Shown: positions 8,893 to 17,296, counted from the stretch's first letter. The stretch: DNA of 64,000 nucleotides from Saccharopolyspora montiporae (GCF_015209505.1 NZ_JADEYC010000002.1:1-64000); one strand, 5' to 3'. Numbers and translations: made by a program. Notes: generated by a model from the sequence alone, not told the origin.

Positions 8893-9272
8893 CCCGGCAA
8901 GATATACGCACCGGCGCGCAGGTGGTCAAACCGCCCGGACGCGGCACGGGACCGGTTGCCGCGCACCGCGAACCGGACGGCGGGGGCGGACCGGGTGGCG
9001 CCGGGTCCGTGGTCGCACCAAACCAGTTAGCAGTCCGAATTACATGAATCGGACTTTATATTTCGGCACGCGAACTACATTTCGAGCGAATCCATCGGAT
9101 TGGATGAAGCGGACTTTTTCCGCGCGATTCCCGTTCACCTGCGCGATATCGGATCCGTCTACTAGGGTTCCCCGGAATTGACAGCGACCTTTGCGCAATT
9201 CAAGAACGCCGCTGCCAAGCGAGCCGCTCGCCGCCCGACGGGCAGGCACGGACGACGTGAGGAGTGTTTTTC
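8893..9272. other. Divergent regulatory region between SDR and MFS genes
   Basis: A 380-base gap without a gene. It holds the candidate SDR promoter at its left end, a markedly AT-richer stretch at about 9030-9120 carrying repeated CGGACTTT elements and an inverted repeat, and a TTGACA hexamer at 9178-9183 with no good -10 partner. The region looks regulatory. Confidence 0.5.
9032..9117. repeat. Repeated CGGACTTT operator-like elements
   Basis: AGTCCGA at 9032-9038 and TCGGACT at 9049-9055 form a perfect 7-bp inverted repeat with a 10-base spacer. The right half belongs to a 14-base direct repeat, ATGAA(T/G)CGGACTTT, at 9044-9057 and 9104-9117 (13 of 14 identical, exactly 60 bases apart). 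This looks like a regulator-binding array ahead of the transporter gene. The double-Lrp protein encoded nearby is one candidate ligand. Confidence 0.45.
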
Positions 9273-10691
9273 TTGACGAGCTCGGTCGACACCGGATCCG
9301 GCGATTTCTCCCCGGAGGACGTGACCGTCACCGAACCCGGCGTGATCCGGCGCGCCGTCGGCGCCGCCGCGGTGGGCAACGTGACGGAATGGTTCGATTT
9401 CGGCGTCTACTCCTACCTCGCGGTCAAGATCGAGAGCGTGTTCTTCACCGATCTCTCGCCGACCATGGGCACCATCGCGACGCTGGGCACCTTCGCCGCG
9501 GCATTCCTGGTGCGCCCGTTCGGCGGTCTGTTCTTCGGGCCGCTCGGCGACCGCATCGGCAGACAGAAGGTGCTCTCGCTGACCGTGATCATGATGGCGA
9601 TCAGCACGTTCATCATCGGCATCCTGCCCGACTACGAGGCGATCGGCGTCGCGGCACCGATGCTGCTGCTGCTCGCCCGGCTGCTGCAGGGCTTCTCGAC
9701 CGGCGGCGAGTACGGCGGGGCCATGGCCTTCATCGCCGAGTACGCCCCGGACCGGCGGCGCGGATTCCTGTGCAGCTTCCTGGAGTTCGGCACGCTCACC
9801 GGCTACGCGATGGGCGCCACGTTCGCCACCGCGCTGGAACTCGCGCTGTCCGAGGAAGCACTGCTGAGCTGGGGATGGCGCATCCCGTTCCTCGTCGCGG
9901 GGCCGATCGGCGCCATCGGGCTGTACCTGCGGATGAAACTGGAGGAGACGCCGGCCTTCGCCAAGATCGCGGCCGAATCCGAAGGCCGCGAGGGCAACCA
10001 GACGCTGACCGAGTTCCGCAAGATCTTCGTCAACCACTGGCGCCCCATGCTCGTCTGCGGCGGCATCGTGCTCGTGTTCAACGTGACGAATTACATGCTC
10101 ACCAACTACATGCCCACCTACCTGACGCAGACGCTGCCGGACAGCGGATACGCGGGCACGTCGAGCACCGTCTCCGAGATGCTGCAGATCGCGGTGCTCG
10201 TGGTGTCCATGGTGCTGATCACCTTCGTCGGCAGGCTCAGCGACCGCATCGGGCGGCGGCCGATCATGTTCGCCGGATGCGCGATGCTCGTCGTGCTGTC
10301 CGTCCCGGCGGTGCTGCTGCTGCGCACGGGCGGCACCGGCGCCACCTTCGCCGGGCTCATGCTCATGGGGCTGATGCTGCTGTGCTTCAACTCCACGTCG
10401 CCGTCCACGCTGCCCGCGCTGTTCCCCACCGACATCCGCTACGGCGGGCTGTCCATCGCGTTCAACATCTCGGTGTCGCTGTTCGGCGGCACGGCCGCGA
10501 CCGCGGTCGCCGCGCTCATCGCACTCACCGGGGACCTGAACATGCCCGCCTACTACCTGATGGCGGCCGGGGTCATCGGCGCGGTCGCGGTGTACTTCGC
10601 CACCGAGTCCGCCGGCAAGCGGCTGCCCGGTTCACCGCCGGCCGCGGTGGACGAGGCCGAGGCGCGCGAGCTGGTCGGTTCCCATCGCTGA
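9273..10691 (+). CDS. MFS transporter, metabolite:H+ symporter (MHS) type
   Basis: 472 residues from a TTG at 9273, chosen because GGAG sits 8 nt upstream; a GTG at 9264 would overlap that ribosome site. About twelve hydrophobic segments and the MHS pattern GNVTEWFDFGVYSYLA at the N-terminus and RPFGGLFFGPLGDRIGR in the first half are those of ProP/citrate-type proton symporters. It shares family and layout with the second MHS gene at 13354. The neighbours are an amidohydrolase and an Lrp-type regulator, so the likely cargo is an amino-acid-derived acid or N-acyl amino acid. Confidence 0.9.
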   Translation: MTSSVDTGSGDFSPEDVTVTEPGVIRRAVGAAAVGNVTEWFDFGVYSYLAVKIESVFFTDLSPTMGTIATLGTFAAAFLVRPFGGLFFGPLGDRIGRQKVLSLTVIMMAISTFIIGILPDYEAIGVAAPMLLLLARLLQGFSTGGEYGGAMAFIAEYAPDRRRGFLCSFLEFGTLTGYAMGATFATALELALSEEALLSWGWRIPFLVAGPIGAIGLYLRMKLEETPAFAKIAAESEGREGNQTLTEFRKIFVNHWRPMLVCGGIVLVFNVTNYMLTNYMPTYLTQTLPDSGYAGTSSTVSEMLQIAVLVVSMVLITFVGRLSDRIGRRPIMFAGCAMLVVLSVPAVLLLRTGGTGATFAGLMLMGLMLLCFNSTSPSTLPALFPTDIRYGGLSIAFNISVSLFGGTAATAVAALIALTGDLNMPAYYLMAAGVIGAVAVYFATESAGKRLPGSPPAAVDEAEARELVGSHR

Positions 10692-10698
10692 GGCGTCC

Positions 10699-10727
10699 GG
10701 GCCCGCCGTCCCGCGGGCGGCGGGCCC
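10699..10727. terminator. Bidirectional hairpin after the MFS gene
   Basis: A perfect 10-bp inverted repeat (GGGCCCGCCG and CGGCGGGCCC) with a 9-base loop that is itself partly self-complementary. It lies just downstream of the transporter stop and downstream of the convergent small gene. No T-run follows, as is common in high-GC actinobacteria. Confidence 0.6.
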
Positions 10728-10738
10728 GGCACCGCGCA

Positions 10739-10840
10739 TCATCCCGCGCGCAGCACCGACCGGGTCCACAGCGTGATCGCACCGGCGATCGCGAAGATCC
10801 CGACCGCTTCCACCGCCAGGGCCACGACGACCTGATCCAT
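10739..10840 (-). CDS. 33-residue single-span membrane peptide
   Basis: A short gene with a strong ribosome site (GGGGAGG) about 6 nt before its ATG. The product is nearly all one hydrophobic segment (residues about 3-26) ending in a basic tail with RSVLRAG. Size and form resemble small auxiliary subunits of amino-acid transporters (MetS-type), but the sequence is not one I can assign. It follows the Lrp gene on the same strand after about 90 nt, next to two transporters, so a helper subunit or membrane regulator is plausible. Confidence 0.45.
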   Translation of the reverse strand: MDQVVVALAVEAVGIFAIAGAITLWTRSVLRAG

Positions 10841-10933
10841 GGGTTCCTCCCCGGGGACACCGAGCTTCGGGGGCGGGTCCGCCTCCCACGAGGGGAATCG
10901 CCGCGGGTGACCGCGGCATTTCACCCGGCGGGA

Positions 10934-11980
10934 TCAGGCCGAGCGGAACTGCGCGTGGCGGTCGGCGGCCAGGCCCGGACCACCGGGAACCACCACCTGC
11001 CCGGTGCTGCAGCCGCGCGCGTCCAGCACCCAGCCCATCCGCTTGCGGGTGCGCAGCTCCAGGACGCTCTCCCGCAGCCGCAGCCAGGGCAGCTTGCCGC
11101 TGAGTAGCCGCTCCACCCGGACCAGCTCGGCGGGAGACGCCGTCCACAGGGTGAACATCAGGTTCGAATCGCCCGAAACCGACGCGCACAGGCGCAATTC
11201 CGGCAACGTGACCAGCGACTGCACCGTGCGGTCCAGGTCCGCGGGCGGGACATGGGCGAACCAGGTGCACACCACCGGCCACCGGGACCGCAGGTGCGCG
11301 ACCTCGCAGCGGAACGACAGCACCCCCGAAGACAGCAGCCGGGACACCTGCCTGCGCACGGTCGCCGGGTTGCGGCCGGTCAACCGCGCGAGATCGGCCG
11401 CGCTGCGCCGCCCGTCCGCGGTCAGCGCCTCCACCAGCGGCCAGTACTCGTCCGGCAGCGGCACCGCGGGACGCACGTCGGCCACCGGAACCGCCTCGCG
11501 CAGCCGCGCCTGCTGCTCGCGGTCCAACGCGTCCAGCCGCCAGAGGCTGCCCTCCCAGTGCATCGCCGTCGCCAGCCGGGTGTCCACCCGGCGCACCCCG
11601 CCGATCCGCGGCAGGTCGTCCAGCGCGAACCGGGTCAGCGCGTCGCGGTCCGGTAGCAGCGCGGTCACCAGCAGATCCCGGCCGCCCGCCGCCTCCTCCA
11701 CGGTCGCCGCCCGCGGATCGGCGCATAGCGCGGCGATCACCTGCTCGCGCTCGGCCGGCGAGACGTCCAGCTCCAGGAACGCCACCGTCGTCGTGCTGCT
11801 GCGCCGTCCCGGGTGCGCGGTCACCCACGCCAGGCCCGCCTCACGCAGCCGCTGCCAGCGGTGGGCCAGCGTGGTGGCGGTGCTGCCCAGTACCCGCGCC
11901 GCCTGCGCCCAGCTGACCCGCGGCGCGATCTGCAGCGCGTGCAGCAGCGCCAGGTCCTGCTCGTCGAACTCCGGATGCAC
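10934..11980 (-). CDS. Double Lrp/AsnC-type transcriptional regulator
   Basis: 348 residues, about twice the usual Lrp length. Two AsnC units are visible: a first winged helix-turn-helix at about 5-55, a linker and sensing domain, then a second helix-turn-helix at about 165-215 with its own alpha/beta sensing domain. GTG start with GGGAGGG upstream. Tandem Lrp proteins are a known actinobacterial form. It lies between two MHS transporters and beside an M20 hydrolase, which suggests it senses the amino acid freed by that hydrolase. The divergent region to 12103 may hold its operator. Confidence 0.85.
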   Translation of the reverse strand: MHPEFDEQDLALLHALQIAPRVSWAQAARVLGSTATTLAHRWQRLREAGLAWVTAHPGRRSSTTTVAFLELDVSPAEREQVIAALCADPRAATVEEAAGGRDLLVTALLPDRDALTRFALDDLPRIGGVRRVDTRLATAMHWEGSLWRLDALDREQQARLREAVPVADVRPAVPLPDEYWPLVEALTADGRRSAADLARLTGRNPATVRRQVSRLLSSGVLSFRCEVAHLRSRWPVVCTWFAHVPPADLDRTVQSLVTLPELRLCASVSGDSNLMFTLWTASPAELVRVERLLSGKLPWLRLRESVLELRTRKRMGWVLDARGCSTGQVVVPGGPGLAADRHAQFRSA

Positions 11981-12102
11981 GAATCACCCTCCCAACGCCC
12001 GGCTCGTGCGCGAATCGCGCGATATCCCCGCGCCCGGACCGCGACGATTCCACACTTCCCGGCACCGCGTCAGCACGCGGACCGCCGCAGGACAGGAGCG
12101 AG

Positions 12103-13314
12103 ATGTCGGGTCACGAGGTCGCCGGGGTCCACGAGGACGCCCGGGAGATGCACGGCGAACTGGTGCAGCTGCGGCACGCGCTGCACGCCGAGCCGGAGAT
12201 CGGGCTGGAGCTGCCCCGCACGCAGGACAAGGTGCTGGAGGCCGTCGACGGGCTCGGCCTGGAGATCAGCACCGGCACCGGGCTGAGTTCGGTGACCGGT
12301 GTGCTGCGCGGTGCCGGGGACGGCCCGGTCGTGCTGCTGCGCGGCGACATGGACGCGCTGCCGGTCGGCGAGGCCGACGGGCTGGACTACCGGTCCCGGT
12401 TCGCGGGCCGGATGCACGCGTGCGGCCACGACCTGCACACCGCCATGCTGGCCGGGGCCGCGCGGCTGCTGGCCCAGCACCGCGACCGGTTGCGGGGCGA
12501 TGTGGTGTTCATGTTCCAGCCCGGCGAGGAGGGTTTCGACGGCGCGCGCGCCATGCTGGACGAGGGCGTGCTGGAGGCGGCCGGGCGCCCGGTGGCGGCC
12601 GCGTTCGGCATGCACGTGTTCTCCGCGCTGCTGCCGCAGGGCACGTTCGTCACCCGCCCCGGCACGATGCTGTCCGCCTCCGACGAACTGCACGTGGTGG
12701 TCCGCGGCTCGGGCGGGCACGGCTCGGCCCCGCAGCACGCGCGGGATCCGGTCACCGCCGCGGCCGAGATGGTCACCGCGCTGCAGACGATGGTCACCCG
12801 CCGCTTCGACGTGTTCGACCCGGTGGTGATCTCGGTCGGTTCGCTGCACGCGGGCGAAGCGGTCAACGTCATCCCGGACCGGGCGCGGTTCTCGGCCACG
12901 GTGCGCACCTTCTCGGACACCGCCCGAAGTCGGGTGCTCGACGAGGCGCCCGCGCTGCTAGGCGGGATCGCCGCCGCGCACGGGGTGGCGGTGGAGGTCG
13001 ACGTCGCGGCCGGCTACCCGCCCACGGTGACCGACGAGGACGAGACGGCGTTCGCGGTGCAGCAGGTGCACGAGCTGGTCGGCCCGCAGCGGCACGTCAC
13101 GCTGCCGCACCCGTTCTCCGGTTCCGAGGACTTCTCCCGGGTGCTGGATTCGGTGCCGGGCAGCTTCATCGGGCTCGGCGCGGCACCGGCCGACGGCGAT
13201 CCGCAGCGAGCGCCGTTCAACCACTCCCCGCACGCCCGGTTCGACGACGCGGTGCTCGCCGACGGGGCCGCGCTCTACGCCGCGCTCGCGTTGGCGCGCA
13301 CCGGCGACCGCTGA
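12103..13314 (+). CDS. M20-family amidohydrolase (N-acyl-amino-acid/hippurate hydrolase type)
   Basis: 403 residues, ATG after GGAG. The metal site of the M20D group is visible: LRGDMDALP (near 86), MHACGHDLHTAM (near 106), FQPGEEGF (near 140), GMHV (near 170) and SGSEDF (near 346). These enzymes cleave the amide of N-acyl or N-aroyl amino acids. It is followed after 39 nt by an MHS transporter on the same strand and faces the double-Lrp gene, so uptake, cleavage and sensing of a conjugated amino acid would be encoded together. The conjugate is unknown. Confidence 0.88.
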   Translation: MSGHEVAGVHEDAREMHGELVQLRHALHAEPEIGLELPRTQDKVLEAVDGLGLEISTGTGLSSVTGVLRGAGDGPVVLLRGDMDALPVGEADGLDYRSRFAGRMHACGHDLHTAMLAGAARLLAQHRDRLRGDVVFMFQPGEEGFDGARAMLDEGVLEAAGRPVAAAFGMHVFSALLPQGTFVTRPGTMLSASDELHVVVRGSGGHGSAPQHARDPVTAAAEMVTALQTMVTRRFDVFDPVVISVGSLHAGEAVNVIPDRARFSATVRTFSDTARSRVLDEAPALLGGIAAAHGVAVEVDVAAGYPPTVTDEDETAFAVQQVHELVGPQRHVTLPHPFSGSEDFSRVLDSVPGSFIGLGAAPADGDPQRAPFNHSPHARFDDAVLADGAALYAALALARTGDR

Positions 13315-13353
13315 GGCGCACTCCCCCACCCCTCCGACCGAGCAGGATCTGCG

Positions 13354-14637
13354 ATGAGCTCCACGACCGCACCACCGATCGCCCCGTCCACACGCAGGAA
13401 AGCGGTGCTGGCGGCATCGCTGGGCAACTTCATCGAATGGTTCGAATACACGCTGTACGGGTTCTTCGCCGCCGCGATCGCGATGAACTTCTTCCCCGGC
13501 GGGGCGTCCTCGCTCATCCCGACCTTCGCGGTGTTCGGGGTGGCGTTCGTGCTGCGCCCGCTGGGTGCGATCACGTTCGGGCACTTCGGCGACCGGATCG
13601 GCCGACGCACGGTGCTGGCGGTGGTGATCGTCGGGATGTCGCTGGCCACGTTCGTCATCGGCGCGTTGCCGACCTACGAGACGGCGGGGTTCGCGGCACC
13701 GGTGCTGCTGCTGCTCGCCCGCGCGGTGCAAGGGTTCTCGGCGGGCGGCGAATTCGGCGGGGCCACCGCGTTCATGGTGGAGTACGCCCCGCCGGGCCGG
13801 CGCTCGTTCTACGGCAGCTGGCAGTTCTTCACCCAGTTCCTCGGCGCGTTGACGGCCTCCGCGTTCGGCACGGTTCTCTCCACGGTGCTCAGCGAGCAGG
13901 CGGTCAACGCCTGGGGATGGCGGATCCCGTTCCTGCTGACCCTCCCGCTGGGGCTGATCGGGCTCTACCTGCGGCTCAAGATGGACGAGACACCGGAGTT
14001 CCAGCGGGATGCGGGAACCGCGGAGTCCGCCGCACCGCTACTGGTGACCGTGCGCGAGCACGGGCGCTCCGTGCTCACCATCATCGGCATGATCATCTCC
14101 GGGACGACGGCGACCTACCTGGTGCAGGCGTTCCTGCCCGCCTACCTGGTGCAGTCGGTGGGCTTGCCGCAGCGGCAGGTGTTCACCGCCATGCTCATCG
14201 GACTGGCGCTGCTGGTGGGTTCGGTCCCGCTGTGGGCGCTGCTGGCCGACCGGTGCGGGCGGCACAAACCGTTCCTGGTCGCCTCACCGCTGGCCACCGC
14301 GATCGGCACGGTTCCCGCGTTCCTGCTCCTGCTGCACGGCAGCTTCGCGTCCACAGTGGCCGGTTACGTGCTGATGACGGTGCTGTTCTCCCCCGCGCTG
14401 GGCAGCCTCGCCACGGCGATGTCCGACCTGTTCCCCACCGAGATCCGCTATAGCGGGCTGTCCCTGGCCTACGGCACGGCGGTCTCGGTCTTCGGCGGGT
14501 TCACCCCGCTGATCCTGGCCTCGCTGGCCGATACCACCGGCAGCCACCTGGCCCCGGCGGCCTACTTGACCGGCACGGCGGTGATCTCGCTGACCGCGGC
14601 GCTGCTGCTCCCGGAGACCGGGAGCCGTGCGCGCTGA
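13354..14637 (+). CDS. MFS transporter, MHS type (second copy)
   Basis: 427 residues, ATG start. It has the same signature as the 9273 gene (GNFIEWFEYTLYGFFA near the N-terminus, then RPLGAITFGHFGDRIGRR) and about twelve membrane segments. It is probably co-transcribed with the M20 hydrolase. Two MHS symporters around one hydrolase suggest either substrate uptake plus product export or two related substrates. The gene ends in CGC-TGA and forms a stop-spanning inverted repeat with the convergent FAD monooxygenase gene. Confidence 0.9.
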   Translation: MSSTTAPPIAPSTRRKAVLAASLGNFIEWFEYTLYGFFAAAIAMNFFPGGASSLIPTFAVFGVAFVLRPLGAITFGHFGDRIGRRTVLAVVIVGMSLATFVIGALPTYETAGFAAPVLLLLARAVQGFSAGGEFGGATAFMVEYAPPGRRSFYGSWQFFTQFLGALTASAFGTVLSTVLSEQAVNAWGWRIPFLLTLPLGLIGLYLRLKMDETPEFQRDAGTAESAAPLLVTVREHGRSVLTIIGMIISGTTATYLVQAFLPAYLVQSVGLPQRQVFTAMLIGLALLVGSVPLWALLADRCGRHKPFLVASPLATAIGTVPAFLLLLHGSFASTVAGYVLMTVLFSPALGSLATAMSDLFPTEIRYSGLSLAYGTAVSVFGGFTPLILASLADTTGSHLAPAAYLTGTAVISLTAALLLPETGSRAR

Positions 14638-14653
14638 CCGGGCGGTTCAGCGC
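14631..14653. terminator. Inverted repeat spanning both stop codons of convergent genes
   Basis: GCGCTGA at 14631-14637 and TCAGCGC at 14647-14653 are perfectly complementary over 7 bp with a 9-base loop. Each arm contains the last codon and stop of one of the two convergent genes. A hairpin here could end transcription from both sides. Confidence 0.4.
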
Positions 14654-15699
14654 GGCCCGGCCACGCGCAGCGCCGTCCGCACCGCCGCGTCGCGCAGGCC
14701 GGGCAGGCGGCGGGACATCGCCAGCGCCGCCATGCCGCGCGACATGCGCGCCACCCGCGCGGCCGGTCCGCGGCGCAGCGCGTCGTAGCGGGCGAGACCG
14801 TCGGCGACGCGGCGGTCCTGGAGGCATTCCGCGAGGACCACGCCGTCCACGATCGCCTCGCACGCACCACGTCCGGCGTTGGGCGTCATGGCGTGCGCGG
14901 CATCGCCGATGAGCGCCACCTCGCCGCGCACGTAGCTGGGCGGGGCGGGCGCCAGCGCGTAGAGGTCGTGGCGCAGCACCGCGTCCTCGGTCAGCCGCGC
15001 GAGCACCTCACGCACCCGCTCGGGGAACCCGGCGAAGCGCTCGCGCAGCTCGATCACCTCGCCCGCCGCGGCGCGCTCACCTTCCGGGGCTCGGGCGCTG
15101 GCGAACCAGTTGGTGCGCCTGTCCTCCTGCGGGGTCATGCCGAACAGCGCGCCGCGGCCCCATGTTTCGGTCAGCTCGGCGCACGGGCCGTCGACCGTGC
15201 CCCGCCAGGCGGTGCAGCCGGTGTAGCGGGGGCCGTAGCGCGGTCCGAACCGCTCCGCGCGCAGCGCGCTGCCCACCCCGTCGGCGGCGACCACCACGTC
15301 GTACCCGGACAGCTCGCGGGTGCTGCGCACCGCGGTGCCGAAGGTGACCGCCGGGGCGGCCGAGGCGAGCAACCGCAGCAGCCGCGGCCGGGTCAGCAGG
15401 TGCACCGCGTCCCCGGTGCGCCGCTGCAGCTGTTCGGTGTCGATCGCGGCGATGCGCCGCCCGTCCGCGCGCCGCAGCGCCCCGCCCTGCTGCGCGGTGC
15501 CCGCGGCGCGGACCTGCTCGCCCAGCCCGATGCGGTCCAGCGCCTGCAGCGCGTGCGGCCAGAGACCGAGAGCGGTTCCGGTACCGGGGAGATCGACGGC
15601 GCGTTCGAACACGTCCACCTGCCAGTCCCGGGCGGCCAGCCCCACCGCGGTGGTGAGCCCGCCGATCCCTCCCCCGACGACCGCTGCTGTTCGTGCCAT
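14647..15699 (-). CDS. FAD-dependent monooxygenase (PHBH-like)
   Basis: 350 residues. The dinucleotide-binding motif GGGIGGLTTAVGLA (about 8-21), the ADGVGS block (about 135) and GDAAHAMTPNAGRG (about 270) with the second FAD contact mark a class A flavoprotein aromatic hydroxylase. It is divergent from a TetR gene with two operator-like repeats between them, so it is probably repressed by that regulator and induced by its substrate. No other catabolic gene is adjacent, so detoxification of one aromatic or antibiotic-like compound is possible. Confidence 0.85.
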   Translation of the reverse strand: MARTAAVVGGGIGGLTTAVGLAARDWQVDVFERAVDLPGTGTALGLWPHALQALDRIGLGEQVRAAGTAQQGGALRRADGRRIAAIDTEQLQRRTGDAVHLLTRPRLLRLLASAAPAVTFGTAVRSTRELSGYDVVVAADGVGSALRAERFGPRYGPRYTGCTAWRGTVDGPCAELTETWGRGALFGMTPQEDRRTNWFASARAPEGERAAAGEVIELRERFAGFPERVREVLARLTEDAVLRHDLYALAPAPPSYVRGEVALIGDAAHAMTPNAGRGACEAIVDGVVLAECLQDRRVADGLARYDALRRGPAARVARMSRGMAALAMSRRLPGLRDAAVRTALRVAGPR

Positions 15700-15709
15700 G
15701 CGACCACGG

Positions 15710-15725
15710 TACTATGCATGTAGTA
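15710..15725. promoter_or_regulatory. Operator-like repeat 1 (TetR/FAD-monooxygenase)
   Basis: TACTATGCATGTAGTA has TACTA/TAGTA half-sites in inverted orientation. It is 10 nt upstream of the monooxygenase start and shares 13 of 16 positions with the second copy. Confidence 0.6.
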
Positions 15726-15731
15726 GGAATG

Positions 15732-15747
15732 CACTACGCACGTAGTA
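15732..15747. promoter_or_regulatory. Operator-like repeat 2 (TetR/FAD-monooxygenase)
   Basis: CACTACGCACGTAGTA contains a perfect inverted repeat ACTACG-CA-CGTAGT. It lies 22 bases (two helical turns) from the first copy and directly before the ribosome site of the TetR gene, so a bound repressor would block both genes. Confidence 0.65.
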
Positions 15748-15757
15748 GGGAGAGGGG

Positions 15758-16354
15758 ATGGCCGGACGACGCGGACAGGTGCTGGACGCGGCGGTGCAGG
15801 TGCTGGGCACCGACGGGCTCGGCCGGGTCACCTACCAGCAGGTGGACGCGCGGGCAGGCGTGCCCGCGGGCACGGCGTCCAACCACTTCCGCAACCGGGA
15901 GGCGCTGCTGACCGGGATCGTGCAGCACGTAGCCGACCTGGACCGCGCGGCCTGGGACGCCTTCGCCGCCGGAGCACGCATCACGGGCAGCACCGAGCTC
16001 GCCGAGGCGCTGCTCAGCTACCTGCGGCACGCGGCCGGACCGGACCGCGCGCGCACCCTGGCCCGCTACCGGCTGTTCCTGGAGGCCGCGCTGCGCCCGG
16101 ACCTGCGCGCGACACTGGTGGACACCCGCGCCGAGATCGTGCGTTGGGCCGGTGAGCAGCTGGCCCGCTCCGGAACACCGCAACCCGACGAGCGCATCCG
16201 CACCCTGCTGGACTGCGTGGACGGCCTGCTGCTGCACCTGGTCACCGTGCCGGACGCCCCCGATCCCGGGCCCGCCGTGCGCGACCTGACCGCGGGCCTG
16301 CTCAACGCAGCGGATCCAGCGAACGCAGCAGGTCCGGAACCCGGTTCGTCGTGA
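15758..16354 (+). CDS. TetR-family repressor
   Basis: 198 residues, ATG right after GGAGAGGGG. The N-terminal DNA-binding part reads as a TetR helix-turn-helix (about residues 22-45, with VTYQQVDARAGV and ASNHFRNRE). The remaining helical domain is unassigned. Position and the paired operators at 15710-15747 argue for autoregulation and control of the divergent FAD monooxygenase. Its last 43 bases are overlapped by a minus-strand gene remnant. Confidence 0.85.
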   Translation: MAGRRGQVLDAAVQVLGTDGLGRVTYQQVDARAGVPAGTASNHFRNREALLTGIVQHVADLDRAAWDAFAAGARITGSTELAEALLSYLRHAAGPDRARTLARYRLFLEAALRPDLRATLVDTRAEIVRWAGEQLARSGTPQPDERIRTLLDCVDGLLLHLVTVPDAPDPGPAVRDLTAGLLNAADPANAAGPEPGSS

Positions 16355-16507
16355 TCGCCTCCGCCAGGAGCGGTCCGGTCACGGCCCGAACCGTCCACAG
16401 TTGACAGTCGACGGCGAGCGGTACGGCTACCGGCATGGCGGGATCCACCAGTGAACGCAGTCCAGCCTTGAGGACCGGCAGCTCCGGGAACGGCAGGGCC
16501 GGGGGTC
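16312..16507 (-). pseudogene. C-terminal remnant of an unidentified gene
   Basis: On the minus strand, a reading of about 65 codons with natural codon use (LPFPELPVLKAG ... LLRSLDPLR) ends in TGA inside the 3' end of the TetR gene. It is opened upstream by an in-frame TGA at about 16508 and has no start codon with a ribosome site. It looks like the tail of a lost gene at the left edge of the 16.5-19.9 kb block. I do not recognise the family. Confidence 0.35.
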
Positions 16508-16594
16508 AGCACCCCACGTTGTCCCAGGAAGCCCGGCCGCAGGACCGATCCCGGTCACCGCTAACGGACGACGCGACGACCCCGCGCCCACTCG

Positions 16595-17296
16595 TCAACC
16601 GAGAACCCCTCGCAGAGCAGGAAGGTCGGTCAACGACGCGACGACCACGGGTGCTCCGGCGGCGCGCAGCGCATCAGCGGAGTACTTGCCAGTGGCGACG
16701 CCGACGATCCGAGCACCGGCTACGAGCGCAGCCGCCACGTCGTTGGGCGTATCTCCGATGAGAACCACGCGGTCTGCCGGTACCTCGCTACCGAGCTGCC
16801 GCCCTGCACGTGCACGAGCGATCCCGACCAACTCGGCTCGGTCACGGTGGTCGTCGCCGTACGCGCCGATCGATAGGTCGAGGTAGCGGTCAAGACCGAA
16901 CGCCTCGACCTTGATCCGTGCGACTTCGGTGGTGTTCCCGGTGAGCACGCTCTGCCACGTGCCGGGATCAGCAGCGAGATCCGCAAGTGCTCGCCATGCG
17001 CCGGGGAGGACCCGACCGCGGGTGGTGAGCTCGTCGACCGCCTCCCGATAGCCGTCGGCGAGCGCAGCGGCCAACCGAGTGACAGACCCCTGGGTGCAGT
17101 CCAACCGGTGCAGTCGCAGCGTGTTGTGGATGATGTCGAGCTCGGTGCTTCCCTGCACGAGCGAGAGTTCGCGCAGGGGCTCTCCGGTCACCGCGGGAAA
17201 CACTCTTTCGTACACGTCGTGTCCGATCCCGCGGCTTTCGAGCAACGTGTGGTCGATGTCCCAGAGCACCAGGCGGGGTCGGCTATCGAGTGCCAT
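16595..17296 (-). CDS. HAD-superfamily phosphatase (Cof/phosphoglycolate-phosphatase-like)
   Basis: About 233 residues from the ATG at 17296; an upstream GTG frame has no better ribosome site. HAD motifs: DIDHTLL with Asp13/Asp15 (motif I), VLTGNTTE (motif II) and VVLIGDTPNDV (motif IV), with a helical cap between I and II. It hydrolyses a small phosphate ester of unknown identity. It is divergent from the XRE-TPR regulator and sits in a block with less extreme codon bias than its surroundings. Confidence 0.85.
   Translation of the reverse strand: MALDSRPRLVLWDIDHTLLESRGIGHDVYERVFPAVTGEPLRELSLVQGSTELDIIHNTLRLHRLDCTQGSVTRLAAALADGYREAVDELTTRGRVLPGAWRALADLAADPGTWQSVLTGNTTEVARIKVEAFGLDRYLDLSIGAYGDDHRDRAELVGIARARAGRQLGSEVPADRVVLIGDTPNDVAAALVAGARIVGVATGKYSADALRAAGAPVVVASLTDLPALRGVLG

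Noticed and set aside
9178..9183. TTGACA as the promoter of the MFS gene
   Set aside because: A consensus -35, but no acceptable -10 at 16-19 nt; not called as a promoter.
11004..14453. 1149-codon plus-strand open frame
   Set aside because: Antisense of the Lrp gene and frame-shifted shadow of the M20 and MFS genes.
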